Source: Saccharopolyspora rosea (GTDB taxonomy: Bacteria > Actinomycetota > Actinomycetes > Mycobacteriales > Pseudonocardiaceae). Taken from it: a DNA stretch of 64,000 nt. Of this stretch, positions 1-8,325 are shown in pieces. The notes beneath the pieces were generated by a model. It was not told the DNA's origin, did not search any database, and saw only the letters and a list, made by a program, of their open reading frames with translations. Both the position numbers and the translations under genes were made by a program. Position 1 is the stretch's first letter, and each line of letters opens with the position of its first letter. The DNA is taken from positions 4,216,001-4,280,000 of the forward strand of contig NZ_CP102826.1 in NCBI RefSeq assembly GCF_025643595.1, read 5' to 3'.

Positions 1-702
1 AACGCGGTCGCCGTCGCCGAGCTGGCGGTCGCACTGCTGCTGGCGCTGGACCGGGGCATCGCCGACAACGTGGCCGACCTGCGCGCCGGGCACTGGGACA
101 AGAAGCGCCACTCGCGGGCGCGCGGCATCCTCGGTCGCCACGTCGGCGTCGTCGGTCTCGGCCGGATCGGGCTGGCCTTCGCCGAGCGGGTCGCCGCGTT
201 CGGCGTCACCGTGCACGCCGTCGCCAAACCCGACCGCGACCGGGAGACGCTCGACCGCGCCGAGGCGATCGGGGTGCGCTTCGTCGACGACCTGACCGCG
301 CTGGCGCGGACCTGCGACGTGCTGTCGTTCCACGTGCCCGCCACCGCAGGCACCCGGCACCTGGTGGACCGGGACCTGCTGTCCCACGTGCAGCCGGGCG
401 CGATCATCCTCAACACCTCGCGCAGCGACGTCGTCGACGAGGACGCGCTCGTCGAGGCGATGGACGCCAAGGGCGTCCGCGCGGGCCTCGACGTGTTCGC
501 CGACGAACCCGGCGGCGGCACCGGCGAGATCGACTCCAAACTCGCCCGGCACCCGCACGTCTACGGCACCCACCACATCGGAGCGTCCACCGAACAGGCC
601 CAGCTGGCGGTGGCCGACGAGGTGGTGCGGATGGTCGACGCCTTCGCCGGCGGCGAGGTCCTGCACCGGGTGAACTCCCCGCACCAGGTCCCGGCGTCAT
701 GA
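1..702 (+). CDS. D-2-hydroxyacid dehydrogenase, phosphoglycerate dehydrogenase type (5' partial)
   Basis: The reading frame is open from the first base, so the N-terminal part of the protein lies outside the window; about 233 residues are visible. They contain the NAD-binding Rossmann motif VGLGRIG and the three family active-site regions: Arg in NTSRSDVVDEDAL, Glu in VFADEP and His in THHIGAST. This is the C-terminal catalytic/cofactor half of a D-isomer-specific 2-hydroxyacid dehydrogenase of the SerA kind, which oxidises a 2-hydroxyacid such as 3-phosphoglycerate with NAD. No C-terminal ACT domain follows. The stop overlaps the next start (ATGA), so the gene is translationally coupled to the DUF1015 gene. 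DUF1015 genes are often found beside serine-biosynthesis genes, which favours a SerA-like role, but the substrate cannot be read from this fragment. Confidence 0.85.
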   Translation, partial: NAVAVAELAVALLLALDRGIADNVADLRAGHWDKKRHSRARGILGRHVGVVGLGRIGLAFAERVAAFGVTVHAVAKPDRDRETLDRAEAIGVRFVDDLTALARTCDVLSFHVPATAGTRHLVDRDLLSHVQPGAIILNTSRSDVVDEDALVEAMDAKGVRAGLDVFADEPGGGTGEIDSKLARHPHVYGTHHIGASTEQAQLAVADEVVRMVDAFAGGEVLHRVNSPHQVPAS

Positions 703-1772
703 CGCCCGCGCGCCCCGCCGCGGTGTCCGACCCCGCCCGGCCGGGCGTCACCGCCCGCCCACCCCGGGCGCTGCTCATCCGCCCGCGGCACGCCGCGGCC
801 GAACGGCACCCGCTGTCCCCGGCCCGGGTCCGCGACCTGCTCGCCGCGGGCGCCTACGAGCCGGTGCCCGAACCCGCCGTGGTCGTCTACCGGCTGGAAG
901 GCGAGGGCTTCCGGCAGACCGGTGTCGTCGTGGAGGTGCCGGTCGACGACTACCGGCAGGGCCGCATCCGGCGCCACGAGGCCACCCAGCCCGAGCGGGA
1001 GGAGGAGATCCAGCGGTTCGCCGAGACCGCCGGGATCGAGCCGATGCCGGTGATGCTCACCCACCCGGCGCGACCGCGGCTGCGCGCGGTGCTGGAGGAG
1101 GTCGCCACCGGCGAACCCGCCGTGCGGCTGTCCGCCGACGACACCGTGCACAGCGCGTGGATCAGCGCGGACCCGCAGCGGGTGCGCGCGGTGCTGGACG
1201 AGATCGCCGCCCTGCCCGCGCTGTACATCACCGACGGCCACCACCGGATGGCGGCCGCCGAGCGCTACGCCGCGCGGCACCCGTCGAGCGGTGATGTCGC
1301 GCTGGCCGCGGTGTTCCCCAGCGACGAGATGCGCATCCTCGGCTACCACCGGTGCCTGCCGGTGCCCGACGGCACCTCGGCCGCGGAGCTGCTCGCCCGG
1401 ATCGCCGCGCAGCCGGTGGTCACCGACGTGCGGGAGTGCCCGCCCGGCACCCCGCCCGCGCCGGGCTCGGTGTCGGTGCGCATCGACGGCCGGTGGTTCC
1501 TGCTGCGGCTGCGCGCCCCCGCCGACCCCGACCACGTGCGGGACTCGCTGGACGTCGTGGTGCTCAACGAGGAACTCATCCCCGGGGTCTTCGGCTCCGC
1601 CGAGATCACCTGCACCTGCACCCGGCAGGAGACGATCAGCCTGCTGCCCCACCCGCCCGGCGTCGCCGAGGTCATGGCCGTCTCGGACGCCGGACTGCTC
1701 ATGCCGCCGAAGTCCACCTGGTTCGACCCGAAGGCCGGAGTCGGCCTGTTCGTGCGCGAACTGCACCGCTGA
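699..1772 (+). CDS. DUF1015 family protein
   Basis: A 357-residue cytoplasmic protein with the hallmark DUF1015 stretch YITDGHHRMAAAERY near residues 170-185. The biochemical activity of the family is not established; it is conserved in bacteria and archaea and tends to sit next to SerA/SerC-type genes. The ATG overlaps the stop of the upstream dehydrogenase by four bases, which fixes the start and implies one transcript. The first 30 residues are Ala/Pro-rich and likely disordered. Codon use matches the surroundings. Family membership is clear; any link to serine metabolism is inferred from context only. Confidence 0.8.
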   Translation: MTPARPAAVSDPARPGVTARPPRALLIRPRHAAAERHPLSPARVRDLLAAGAYEPVPEPAVVVYRLEGEGFRQTGVVVEVPVDDYRQGRIRRHEATQPEREEEIQRFAETAGIEPMPVMLTHPARPRLRAVLEEVATGEPAVRLSADDTVHSAWISADPQRVRAVLDEIAALPALYITDGHHRMAAAERYAARHPSSGDVALAAVFPSDEMRILGYHRCLPVPDGTSAAELLARIAAQPVVTDVRECPPGTPPAPGSVSVRIDGRWFLLRLRAPADPDHVRDSLDVVVLNEELIPGVFGSAEITCTCTRQETISLLPHPPGVAEVMAVSDAGLLMPPKSTWFDPKAGVGLFVRELHR

Positions 1773-1982
1773 GGAACCCGCGCCCTGCTGCGCGCCAGCG
1801 GCGGGAGCTCCCCGGTGGCACCGCGGAGCGCGACCGGACCGCCGTGGTCTGCCGGGCGATCCCGGGGAAAAACCGCAGGTGTGACAAGGCGGTTCGGTGC
1901 GCGGCGACGTTTGCCGACCGGTGCCCCCGGGAAGTCGAACGGTGAGCGACATCCACCGCCGAATTCCCGGGAGTGATCGACG

Positions 1983-2123
1983 TTGCACAGCTGCGCGCGA
2001 GCCGATCCGGCAGGAGAGGAGGCCCCGCCCCCGAGGACCGAGGAAGTCGATCCGCCGGAGGCAGCCGAGGAACCCGAGGAGGTCATCAGCGACGACGCGG
2101 TGATCACGCTCGGCTACAACTGA
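1983..2123 (+). CDS. Candidate small acidic peptide (46 aa, TTG start)
   Basis: A short frame begins at TTG, about ten bases after a GGGAG ribosome-binding sequence (1968-1972), and ends at TGA 12 bases before a strong terminator hairpin. The peptide is rich in Glu, Pro and Ala and ends in DDAVITLGYN; it has a single Cys and no membrane segment. The last 20 codons all end in G or C, as expected for real coding sequence here. I do not recognise the family. It is too short for a normal gene scan, and a TTG start makes it uncertain; the terminator placed immediately after it is the best support. No peptide-modifying enzyme lies nearby, so a modified-peptide precursor role is not supported. Confidence 0.35.
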   Translation: MHSCARADPAGEEAPPPRTEEVDPPEAAEEPEEVISDDAVITLGYN

Positions 2124-2135
2124 TCTGGTGCGAAC

Positions 2136-2163
2136 GCGAGGCCGGCGCGGGTGCCGGCCTCGC
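2136..2163 (+). terminator. Intrinsic terminator after the small peptide gene
   Basis: A perfect 11-bp inverted repeat (GCGAGGCCGGC, loop GCGGGT, GCCGGCCTCGC) is followed by ACCTTTGTCC. It lies 12 bases after the candidate peptide stop and before the next promoter. It could also end transcripts of the DUF1015 gene, whose stop is about 360 bases upstream. Confidence 0.7.
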
Positions 2164-2209
2164 ACCTTTGTCCACTGTAGATGCGTCCGGAACTCCCCGC
2201 GGCCACCCG

Positions 2210-2215
2210 TAGAAT
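2210..2215 (+). promoter_or_regulatory. -10 element TAGAAT of a leaderless promoter
   Basis: TAGAAT ends seven bases before the ATG at 2223, the spacing at which transcription would begin at the start codon itself. No Shine-Dalgarno sequence precedes that ATG. This decides the start of the membrane glycosyltransferase in favour of 2223 over the upstream in-frame ATG at 2181. Confidence 0.6.
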
Positions 2216-2222
2216 CTGCCGG

Positions 2223-3737
2223 ATGCCTGAGCCGATCCCAGACGCGACGCGCGACGCGGAGCGCCCGCCGGTCACCGGTGCGCCGCTCCCCCGGTTCGCC
2301 CGGAGGCCGGTGCTGGCCGTCGCCGGCGCGACCGGGGCACTGCTGCTGCTGATCAGCGCGCGGTACGGCTACGTCACCGACGAGCTGTACTTCCTCGCCG
2401 CGGGCAGGTACCACCTGGCCTGGGGCTACATGGACCAGCAACCGCTGGTCCCGCTGCTGGCGGCCGCCGCGGACGCGGTGGCGCCCGGGTTCCTGCCGCT
2501 GTTCCGGCTGCCCGCGCTGGTCGTCACGGTCCTGGGCGTGGTCGTCGCGGCGCTGCTGGCGCGCGAGTTCGGCGGTCCGCGGCGCGCCCAGGTGCTCGCC
2601 GCCGCGGCGTACCCGCTGTCGCCGTGGATCCTGCTCAACGGCCACTGGCTCACCGCCGCCACGATGGAGCCGTTGCAGTGGAGCACCGCGCTCTGGCTGG
2701 TGGCCCGCTGGATCCGCCTGCACCGCGCCGGCATCCACCGGGACCGCCTGCTGCTGTGGGCGGGGCTGGTCGTCGCCGTCGCGGTGCAGACCAAGTTCCA
2801 GGTCGTCGTGCTGTGCGCGGCACTGCTGGCCGGGGTCGCCATCGCCGGTCCCCGCGCGCTGCTCACCCGTCCCGCCCTGTGGGTCGGGGCGGCGTTCGCC
2901 GTGCTCACCGCGGTGCCGACACTCGCCTGGCAGGCGAGGCACGGGTGGCCCGCGCTGGACATGGGGACCGCGGTCAACCGCGAGACCACCAGGCTCGGCT
3001 TCCTCCCGGGGGCGCTGTTCTACTCGGGAGTCGTCGTCGGCGCGGTGTTCTGCTGCTACGGCCTCCTCCGCTTGCTGCGCGCCGCGGAGCTGCGGGCGTT
3101 CCGGTCGCTGGGGTGGACCGCGGTCGGCGTCGCGCTGTTCTTCGTCGCGGCCGGCGGGCGCCCGAACTACCTGGCGGGTCTGTACGGCCTGCTGTTCGCC
3201 GCGGCGGCCACCGGGCTGCGCCGCCCGGTGGCCGCGCGCCGCGTGCTGTGGCCGGCGTTCCTGCTCTCCGCCGTGCTACCGGTGGCCGTCCTGCCGGTGT
3301 ACCCGCTGTCGTTCCTGGCCCGGCACCCGGAGTTCCCGAGCTTCCCCCGGCTGTACGAGACGGGGTGGCCGGAGCTGGTGGCGACCGTCGACCGCGCGTA
3401 CCGATCGCTGCCGCCGCAGACGCGGCGGCGCACCGCGATCGTCGGCGAGAGCTACTACCTGACCGGCGCGCTGGACGTCCTCGGCCGCCGGGCCGGGCTG
3501 CCGGGCGCCCACAGCCCGCACCGGGGGTACTGGTTCTTCGGCGCGCCGCCCGACGACGCGGACGCGGTGCTCTACGTGGGCAGCACCGCGCCGCTGGCAC
3601 CCCACTTCGCCGAGTCCCGCAGGCTCGCCGTGGTCCGCAGCGAGCTGGTCAACATCCCGCAGGGCGTCTCGGTGACGCTCTACCGGCACCCGCTGCAGCC
3701 GTGGTCGCAGCTGTGGCCGCGGCTGCGCGAACTGTGA
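2223..3737 (+). CDS. Membrane glycosyltransferase, GT39/ArnT-like
   Basis: A 504-residue multi-pass membrane protein with a family-39 (Dol-P-Man:protein mannosyltransferase/ArnT-like) layout: a cytoplasmic N-terminus, a first membrane helix, then an acidic YVTDELYFLAAGRYHLAWGY loop with the catalytic-type Asp-Glu pair, about eleven further hydrophobic segments and a small soluble C-terminal domain. Such enzymes use lipid-linked sugars to glycosylate proteins or lipids outside the membrane. The start at 2223 follows a -10 box with leaderless spacing. The gene stands alone between a terminator and the convergent PrsW gene. The acceptor and donor are unknown. Confidence 0.75.
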   Translation: MPEPIPDATRDAERPPVTGAPLPRFARRPVLAVAGATGALLLLISARYGYVTDELYFLAAGRYHLAWGYMDQQPLVPLLAAAADAVAPGFLPLFRLPALVVTVLGVVVAALLAREFGGPRRAQVLAAAAYPLSPWILLNGHWLTAATMEPLQWSTALWLVARWIRLHRAGIHRDRLLLWAGLVVAVAVQTKFQVVVLCAALLAGVAIAGPRALLTRPALWVGAAFAVLTAVPTLAWQARHGWPALDMGTAVNRETTRLGFLPGALFYSGVVVGAVFCCYGLLRLLRAAELRAFRSLGWTAVGVALFFVAAGGRPNYLAGLYGLLFAAAATGLRRPVAARRVLWPAFLLSAVLPVAVLPVYPLSFLARHPEFPSFPRLYETGWPELVATVDRAYRSLPPQTRRRTAIVGESYYLTGALDVLGRRAGLPGAHSPHRGYWFFGAPPDDADAVLYVGSTAPLAPHFAESRRLAVVRSELVNIPQGVSVTLYRHPLQPWSQLWPRLREL

Positions 3738-3740
3738 TCC

Positions 3741-5195
3741 TCAGCGCCGCCACGGCCCGCCCTGCGGCGGGTGCGGGGGACGCGGCGGCTGCCCTCCCGG
3801 CGGGGGCCCCGGCGGCCTCCCACCGGGCGGGTTCCCGGCGGGCGGGTTCCCGGGCGGCCTCGCACCGGCCGGATTCCCGCCAGGCGGACTCCCGACCGGC
3901 CTCCCACCGGCCGGATTTCCACCGGCCGGTCGCCCGCCGGGCGGCGGGCCGGCCGGGCGGCGGGGGTAGACCGGCAGCGTCTCGTTGTTCAGCTGCTTGG
4001 GCATCACGAAGAACCCGGACTGCTGGGCGCGTCCGGCCGCCCACGGCGGCGGTGGCGGCGCGGCCCGCGGCACCCGCCGGAAGAACGCGTCGCGCGCGGT
4101 CCGCATCAACGCCAGGATCGCCTGCCGCCGACCGTGGAACTCCTGCGGCGAGATCGTGGCCTGCTCGGTGCGCGCGTGCAGCAACGCGAGTTCGGTGGCG
4201 GCGAGCTGGTAGTCGCCCATCGCGCGGGCACCGGTCGGCCCGGCCTGCGCGCGCGCCCAGCGGCGGGCCTGCTTGCGACCGGCCATCGAGCCGAGCATCT
4301 CGATGTCGTAGCGCTGGACCAGGCCGCTGGGGATGTAGGCGGGCAGGTACCGCTGGATCTGCCCGACGAGCTGCTTGCGGTCCACGATCAGCACGACGAC
4401 GAGCGTGATCAGCACCCCGGCCTGGATCGTGTAGGCGCCGACCATGCCGGGCACGCCGAACAGCGTCAGCCCGCCGTTCCACAGCGAGTGCAGGAACGCC
4501 GCGCCGCACCAACCCCCGACGATGGCGAGGGCCCGGCGCCCGCGGTGGGTGGCGGCGTAGGCGACGCCGAGCCCGGTGATCGCGGTGTACAGCGGGTGGC
4601 CGAGCGGCGCCACCATGCCGCGGATGATCACGGTTCCCACGATGCTGCTGGTCGGGTCGGCGAGACCGCGCATGTAGTAGAGGATGTTCTCGACCAGCGC
4701 GAAGCCCACCCCGCACATCCCGGCGTAGACGATGCCGTCGGTGGGCCCGTCGATCTCGTTCTCGCGCACCCACAGCAGGTACAGCAGCAGCGAGCCCTTG
4801 ACGCTCTCCTCCACCACCGGCGCGAGCACCGAGACGGTCAGCCCCTCGGCGAGACCACCGCCGAACGCCGCGGTCATGATCGCCTCGCCGACGGTGTTGA
4901 TGATCAGCGCGCCGAGGATCGCCACCCCGGCCCCCCACCCGAACGCCAGCAGCAGGTTCACCCGCGGCTCGGGTTCGAGCCGGTCGACGAGCAGCAGCAA
5001 CCCGACGAGCACGATCGCGGTCGGCAGCGCCAGCAGCGCGCCGATCGCCACGTTCACCGGCCCGCCCTGCAGCAGGTAGAACGCCAACGCGAGCAGCATG
5101 CACACGCCGGACACGACGAGTCCGACGATGAGCGGTATCGGCGTCCGGTCGCCTTTGTGACCGTCGATGATCGACTGCGGGCTCAGTGCGGGCAT
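3741..5195 (-). CDS. PrsW family intramembrane metalloprotease with Pro/Gly-rich tail
   Basis: A 484-residue protein with eight or more membrane segments and the PrsW signature motifs: EESVK (EExxK) in a central helix region, FALVENILYY, and later conserved His residues in the HPLYTAITG and HSLWNGG segments. PrsW proteases cleave membrane anti-sigma factors or related substrates. After the membrane domain comes a soluble region of about 130 residues, then about 75 residues dominated by Pro, Gly, Arg and Asn in short imperfect repeats, likely disordered and cytoplasmic. I chose ATG 5195 because TACCCT ends seven bases upstream on this strand (leaderless spacing); an in-frame start 42 bases further up is possible. 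No anti-sigma factor is encoded next to it. Confidence 0.85.
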   Translation of the reverse strand: MPALSPQSIIDGHKGDRTPIPLIVGLVVSGVCMLLALAFYLLQGGPVNVAIGALLALPTAIVLVGLLLLVDRLEPEPRVNLLLAFGWGAGVAILGALIINTVGEAIMTAAFGGGLAEGLTVSVLAPVVEESVKGSLLLYLLWVRENEIDGPTDGIVYAGMCGVGFALVENILYYMRGLADPTSSIVGTVIIRGMVAPLGHPLYTAITGLGVAYAATHRGRRALAIVGGWCGAAFLHSLWNGGLTLFGVPGMVGAYTIQAGVLITLVVVLIVDRKQLVGQIQRYLPAYIPSGLVQRYDIEMLGSMAGRKQARRWARAQAGPTGARAMGDYQLAATELALLHARTEQATISPQEFHGRRQAILALMRTARDAFFRRVPRAAPPPPPWAAGRAQQSGFFVMPKQLNNETLPVYPRRPAGPPPGGRPAGGNPAGGRPVGSPPGGNPAGARPPGNPPAGNPPGGRPPGPPPGGQPPRPPHPPQGGPWRR

Positions 5196-5202
5196 GCGGG
5201 CG

Positions 5203-5208
5203 AGGGTA
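5203..5208 (-). promoter_or_regulatory. -10 element TACCCT of a leaderless promoter
   Basis: On the minus strand TACCCT is followed by seven bases and then the ATG of the PrsW gene. There is no ribosome-binding sequence in between, so translation probably starts at the transcript 5' end. Confidence 0.55.
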
Positions 5209-5280
5209 GGAGATCGCCAACGGCCAGGGGGCGCCACCCGCGCAACTCATCCCCCGCCGCACCGCGCCGTGAGACCGGGT

Positions 5281-6708
5281 TCACAGGGCCGGGAAGTGCC
5301 CGGCCGGGCACGCGCGCGGCCGGACGCGTTCGAGTTCCGCGCCGAGGCGGAAGACGGTGGCGTCGTCGTAGGTGTGGCCGACGATCTGCACCCCGGTCGG
5401 CACGCCGTCGGCGGTGTGCCCGCTGGGCACCGCGAGCACCGGGCACCGGTTGTTGATGTTGAACGGGATGGTCATGGTCACGTCGGCGGTGCGGGCGAAG
5501 CGCTGTCCGTCCACTTCGAACGCACCGAGCAGGTCGTCCCCGGCGGGCAGCGCGGACACCGCGGCGGTCGGGCACAGCAGCGCGTCGAACCCGGCCATGG
5601 CCTCGGCCAGCTGCCGCTGCATCCGGGTCTCCACCCGCAGCCCGGTCACCAGGGACGTCCTGCCGCGCGCCTTGGCGGCCCATTCGACGAACGCCCGGGT
5701 GTACGGCGCGACGACGTCCTCGCGGCCCGCCACGGATTCCCCCACCAGGGCACCGAAGAACGCGCCGAAGTGCGCCTCGGTGGCCAGCGCGATCTCCTCG
5801 CGGGTCCACGGCAGCTCGATCTCCTCGACCACCACCCCGGCCGCTTCCAGGGCCGCGGCGGTCTCGCGGGTGTTGCGCTCGACGGCGGGCGTGATCTCGT
5901 AGTCGCCGAGCCGCAGGCACAGCGCCACCCGCATCCCGGCGGCCGGTTCGAACTCGGCGGGCAGGGCGCTGCCCGGCCGCAGCGAGGTGTGGTCGCGCGG
6001 GTCGGGGCCGATGAGGACGTTGGCGAGCAGCGCGGCGTCGTCGACCGTGCGGGCCAGCGGACCGTCGCCGCGGTAGAAGTCCGCCGACAGCGGCGCCGCT
6101 CCGGGGATGCGGCCGTAGGGCGCCTTGAACCCGACGGTGCCGGTGAACGCCGCTGGGATCCGGGTGGACCCGCCGATGTCGGAGGCGGTGGCCAGCGGCG
6201 CGGTCCCGGCGGCCAGCGCGGCCGCGGAACCGCCGGAGGACCCGCCCGGGGAGCGGTCGAGGCACCACGGGTTGCGGGTTACGCCCCACAGCGGGGTGTG
6301 GGTGAAGGCGGTGATGCTGAACTCGGGTGTCGTGGTGCGGGCGTGGATGATGCCGCCCGCCGCCAGCACCCGGTCCACGACCGGTGCGTTCTCGGTGGCC
6401 ACGACACCCTCGTTGACCAGTGACCCCTCGGTCAGCGACCGGCCCGCGATGGCGTGCTTCTCCTTGACCGCCACCGGGATCCCCTCCAGCGGCCGAGGCG
6501 CGGGTCCCTTCCCGAGGTACCTCGCCTCGGCCTGCCGGGCGGCGTCGAGCGCCTCGTCGAAGAGCCGCTCGGCGAAGGCGTTCACCTTCGGCTCGACGTC
6601 CTCCGCGCGCTCGACGAGCGCCCGCAGCAGTTCCACGGGGGACAGCGCCCTGCTGGTGAACAGGGCACGTGCTTCGGTGGCGCTCAGGTGCGTCAGCTCG
6701 TCGGACAT
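5281..6708 (-). CDS. Amidase signature family hydrolase
   Basis: A 475-residue amidase with the Ser-cisSer-Lys triad: Lys in VAVKEKHAI, the Ser pair in GGSSGGSAAAL and in DIGGSTRIPA, within the Gly/Ser-rich signature region at about residues 75-190. It hydrolyses a carboxamide; the substrate is not predictable. The ATG at 6708 has GGGAGG four bases upstream. It lies 123 bp after the semialdehyde dehydrogenase gene on the same strand and may belong to that PucR-linked unit, supplying an amino acid or acid from an amide. This link is inference. The upstream spacer carries the repeated sequence listed separately. Confidence 0.85.
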   Translation of the reverse strand: MSDELTHLSATEARALFTSRALSPVELLRALVERAEDVEPKVNAFAERLFDEALDAARQAEARYLGKGPAPRPLEGIPVAVKEKHAIAGRSLTEGSLVNEGVVATENAPVVDRVLAAGGIIHARTTTPEFSITAFTHTPLWGVTRNPWCLDRSPGGSSGGSAAALAAGTAPLATASDIGGSTRIPAAFTGTVGFKAPYGRIPGAAPLSADFYRGDGPLARTVDDAALLANVLIGPDPRDHTSLRPGSALPAEFEPAAGMRVALCLRLGDYEITPAVERNTRETAAALEAAGVVVEEIELPWTREEIALATEAHFGAFFGALVGESVAGREDVVAPYTRAFVEWAAKARGRTSLVTGLRVETRMQRQLAEAMAGFDALLCPTAAVSALPAGDDLLGAFEVDGQRFARTADVTMTIPFNINNRCPVLAVPSGHTADGVPTGVQIVGHTYDDATVFRLGAELERVRPRACPAGHFPAL

Positions 6709-6710
6709 AG

Positions 6711-6825
6711 CCCTCCCGTCTCCCGGACCGCTACCCCCACGGAGGCGCGGTGCCCTCCCGTCTCCCGACCACCACCCCCCACAGAGGCGTGGTGCGCCGC
6801 GGTGCCTTCCGTCTCCCGACCGTGC
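6711..6825. repeat. Three imperfect copies of a ribosome-binding-site-bearing unit
   Basis: Copies start at about 6711, 6753 and 6804. The shared core reads CCTCCCGTCTCCCGACC (one copy has an extra G), i.e. GGGAGACGGGAGG on the minus strand, so each copy repeats the amidase ribosome-binding sequence. The first two copies also share a downstream GGCG-GGTG segment. Confidence 0.6.
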
Positions 6826-6831
6826 GGACAC

Positions 6832-8325
6832 TCAGCTGTTCTGCGGGAAGCCGAGGTTGACGCCGCCGTGCGAGGGGTCGGGCCACCGGGTGGTGACGAC
6901 CTTGCTGCGGGTGTAGAACGCGATGCCGTCGGGACCGTAGGCGTGCGCGTCCCCGAACAGCGAGTCCTTCCAGCCGCCGAAGGAGTAGTGCGCGACCGGC
7001 ACCGGGATCGGCACGTTCACGCCCACCATGCCGACCTCGACCTCCTCGCAGAAGCGCCGCGCCGCGCCGCCGTTCTCGGTGAAGATCGCCGTGCCGTTGC
7101 CGTAGGGGTTCTCGGCGATCACCCGCATCGCGGCGTCGTAGCCGGGCACCCGCAGCACCGAGAGCACGGGCCCGAAGATCTCGTCGGTGTAGACGGACAT
7201 GTCGGTGCGCACGTGGTCGAACAGCGTCGGCCCGAGCCAGAACCCGCCGGACGCGCCGTCGACGCGCGCGCCCCGCCCGTCCACGACCAGCTCGGCGCCC
7301 TCCCGCACCCCGGCGTCCACATAGGACTCAACGCGATCCCGGTGCGCGGCGGTGACCAACGGCCCCATGTCGCTGCCGCGGCGGCCGTCGCCGACGTCGA
7401 GCTTGGCCATCCGCTCGCTGATCCGCTCGACCAGCGCGTCGCCGACGGGATCGACAGCCAGCACCGCGGACACCGCCATGCACCGCTCCCCCGCCGAGCC
7501 GAACCCGGCCGACACCGCGGCATCGGCGGCCAGGTCGAGATCGGCGTCGGGCAGCACCACCATGTGGTTCTTCGCGCCACCGAGCGCCTGCACCCGTTTG
7601 CCGCGGGCGGTCGCGGTCTCGTAGACGTAGCGGGCGACCGGGGTGGAGCCGACGAACGACACCGCCCGGACCGCCGGGTGCTCCAGCAGCGCGTCCACGG
7701 CCACCTTGTCGCCGTGCACCACGTTGAACACCCCGTCGGGCAGTCCGGCCTGCTTCCACAGCTCGGCCAGGAACACCGCCGCCGACGGGTCCTTCTCGCT
7801 GGGCTTGAGCACCACGGTGTTGCCGCAGGCGATGGCGTTGGGCACGAACCACAGCGGCACCATCGCGGGGAAGTTGAACGGCGAGATCACCCCGACCACG
7901 CCGACCGGCTGCCGCACCGAGTGCACGTCCACGGCGGTCGAGGCGTTCTCCGAGAACCCGCCCTTGAGCAGGTTCGGGATGCCGCAGGCGTATTCGACGT
8001 TCTCCAGCCCGCGCTGGACCTCCCCGGCGGCGTCGGGGAGCACCTTGCCGTGCTCGGCGGTGATGATCTCGGCGAGCTCGGACTTGCGCTGGTTGAGCAG
8101 CTCCCGGAAGGCGAACAGCACGGAGGACCGGCGGGCCAGCGACGTCGACCGCCACCCCGGCGCGGCCTCGGCGGCCGCGGCCACCGCAGCGTCCACTTCG
8201 GGCGGAGAGGCGAAGGCGACGTGCCGGGTCACCGCACCGGTGGCCGGGTCGAAGACCGGCCCGCTGCGCTCGGGGGTACCGACGACGGACGAGCCGGCGA
8301 CGAAGTGCCTGATCATCTCGGTCAT
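6832..8325 (-). CDS. mmsA: CoA-acylating (methyl)malonate-semialdehyde dehydrogenase
   Basis: A 497-residue aldehyde dehydrogenase of the MmsA type, converting malonate semialdehyde or methylmalonate semialdehyde with CoA and NAD to acetyl-CoA or propionyl-CoA. The catalytic Cys is in GSAGERCMAVS, the NPxA-like SPFNFPAMVPLWF motif sits at about residue 155, and the C-terminal SRSKVVTTRWP is typical for MmsA. The ATG overlaps the stop of the upstream aminotransferase (ATGA), so the two are coupled. With the aminotransferase, the likely flow is beta-alanine (or 3-aminoisobutyrate) to semialdehyde to acyl-CoA. The product is therefore probably malonate-semialdehyde or methylmalonate-semialdehyde derived acyl-CoA; the sequence does not separate the two. 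Confidence 0.9.
   Translation of the reverse strand: MTEMIRHFVAGSSVVGTPERSGPVFDPATGAVTRHVAFASPPEVDAAVAAAAEAAPGWRSTSLARRSSVLFAFRELLNQRKSELAEIITAEHGKVLPDAAGEVQRGLENVEYACGIPNLLKGGFSENASTAVDVHSVRQPVGVVGVISPFNFPAMVPLWFVPNAIACGNTVVLKPSEKDPSAAVFLAELWKQAGLPDGVFNVVHGDKVAVDALLEHPAVRAVSFVGSTPVARYVYETATARGKRVQALGGAKNHMVVLPDADLDLAADAAVSAGFGSAGERCMAVSAVLAVDPVGDALVERISERMAKLDVGDGRRGSDMGPLVTAAHRDRVESYVDAGVREGAELVVDGRGARVDGASGGFWLGPTLFDHVRTDMSVYTDEIFGPVLSVLRVPGYDAAMRVIAENPYGNGTAIFTENGGAARRFCEEVEVGMVGVNVPIPVPVAHYSFGGWKDSLFGDAHAYGPDGIAFYTRSKVVTTRWPDPSHGGVNLGFPQNS

Noticed and set aside
1983..2123. Calling the small peptide a lasso, lanthipeptide or other modified-peptide precursor
   Set aside because: No modification enzyme, protease or exporter of those systems is nearby and no leader motif of a known class is visible.
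561..2942. Very long minus-strand open frame (793 codons) rich in Arg, Gly, Pro and Gln
   Set aside because: It is antisense to the DUF1015 and GT39 genes, whose families are clear; long antisense frames are normal at this GC content.
3741..3965. The repetitive Pro/Gly-coding DNA as a CRISPR-like or satellite array
   Set aside because: Units are short and imperfect, stay in frame with the PrsW protein and have no constant repeat-spacer structure.
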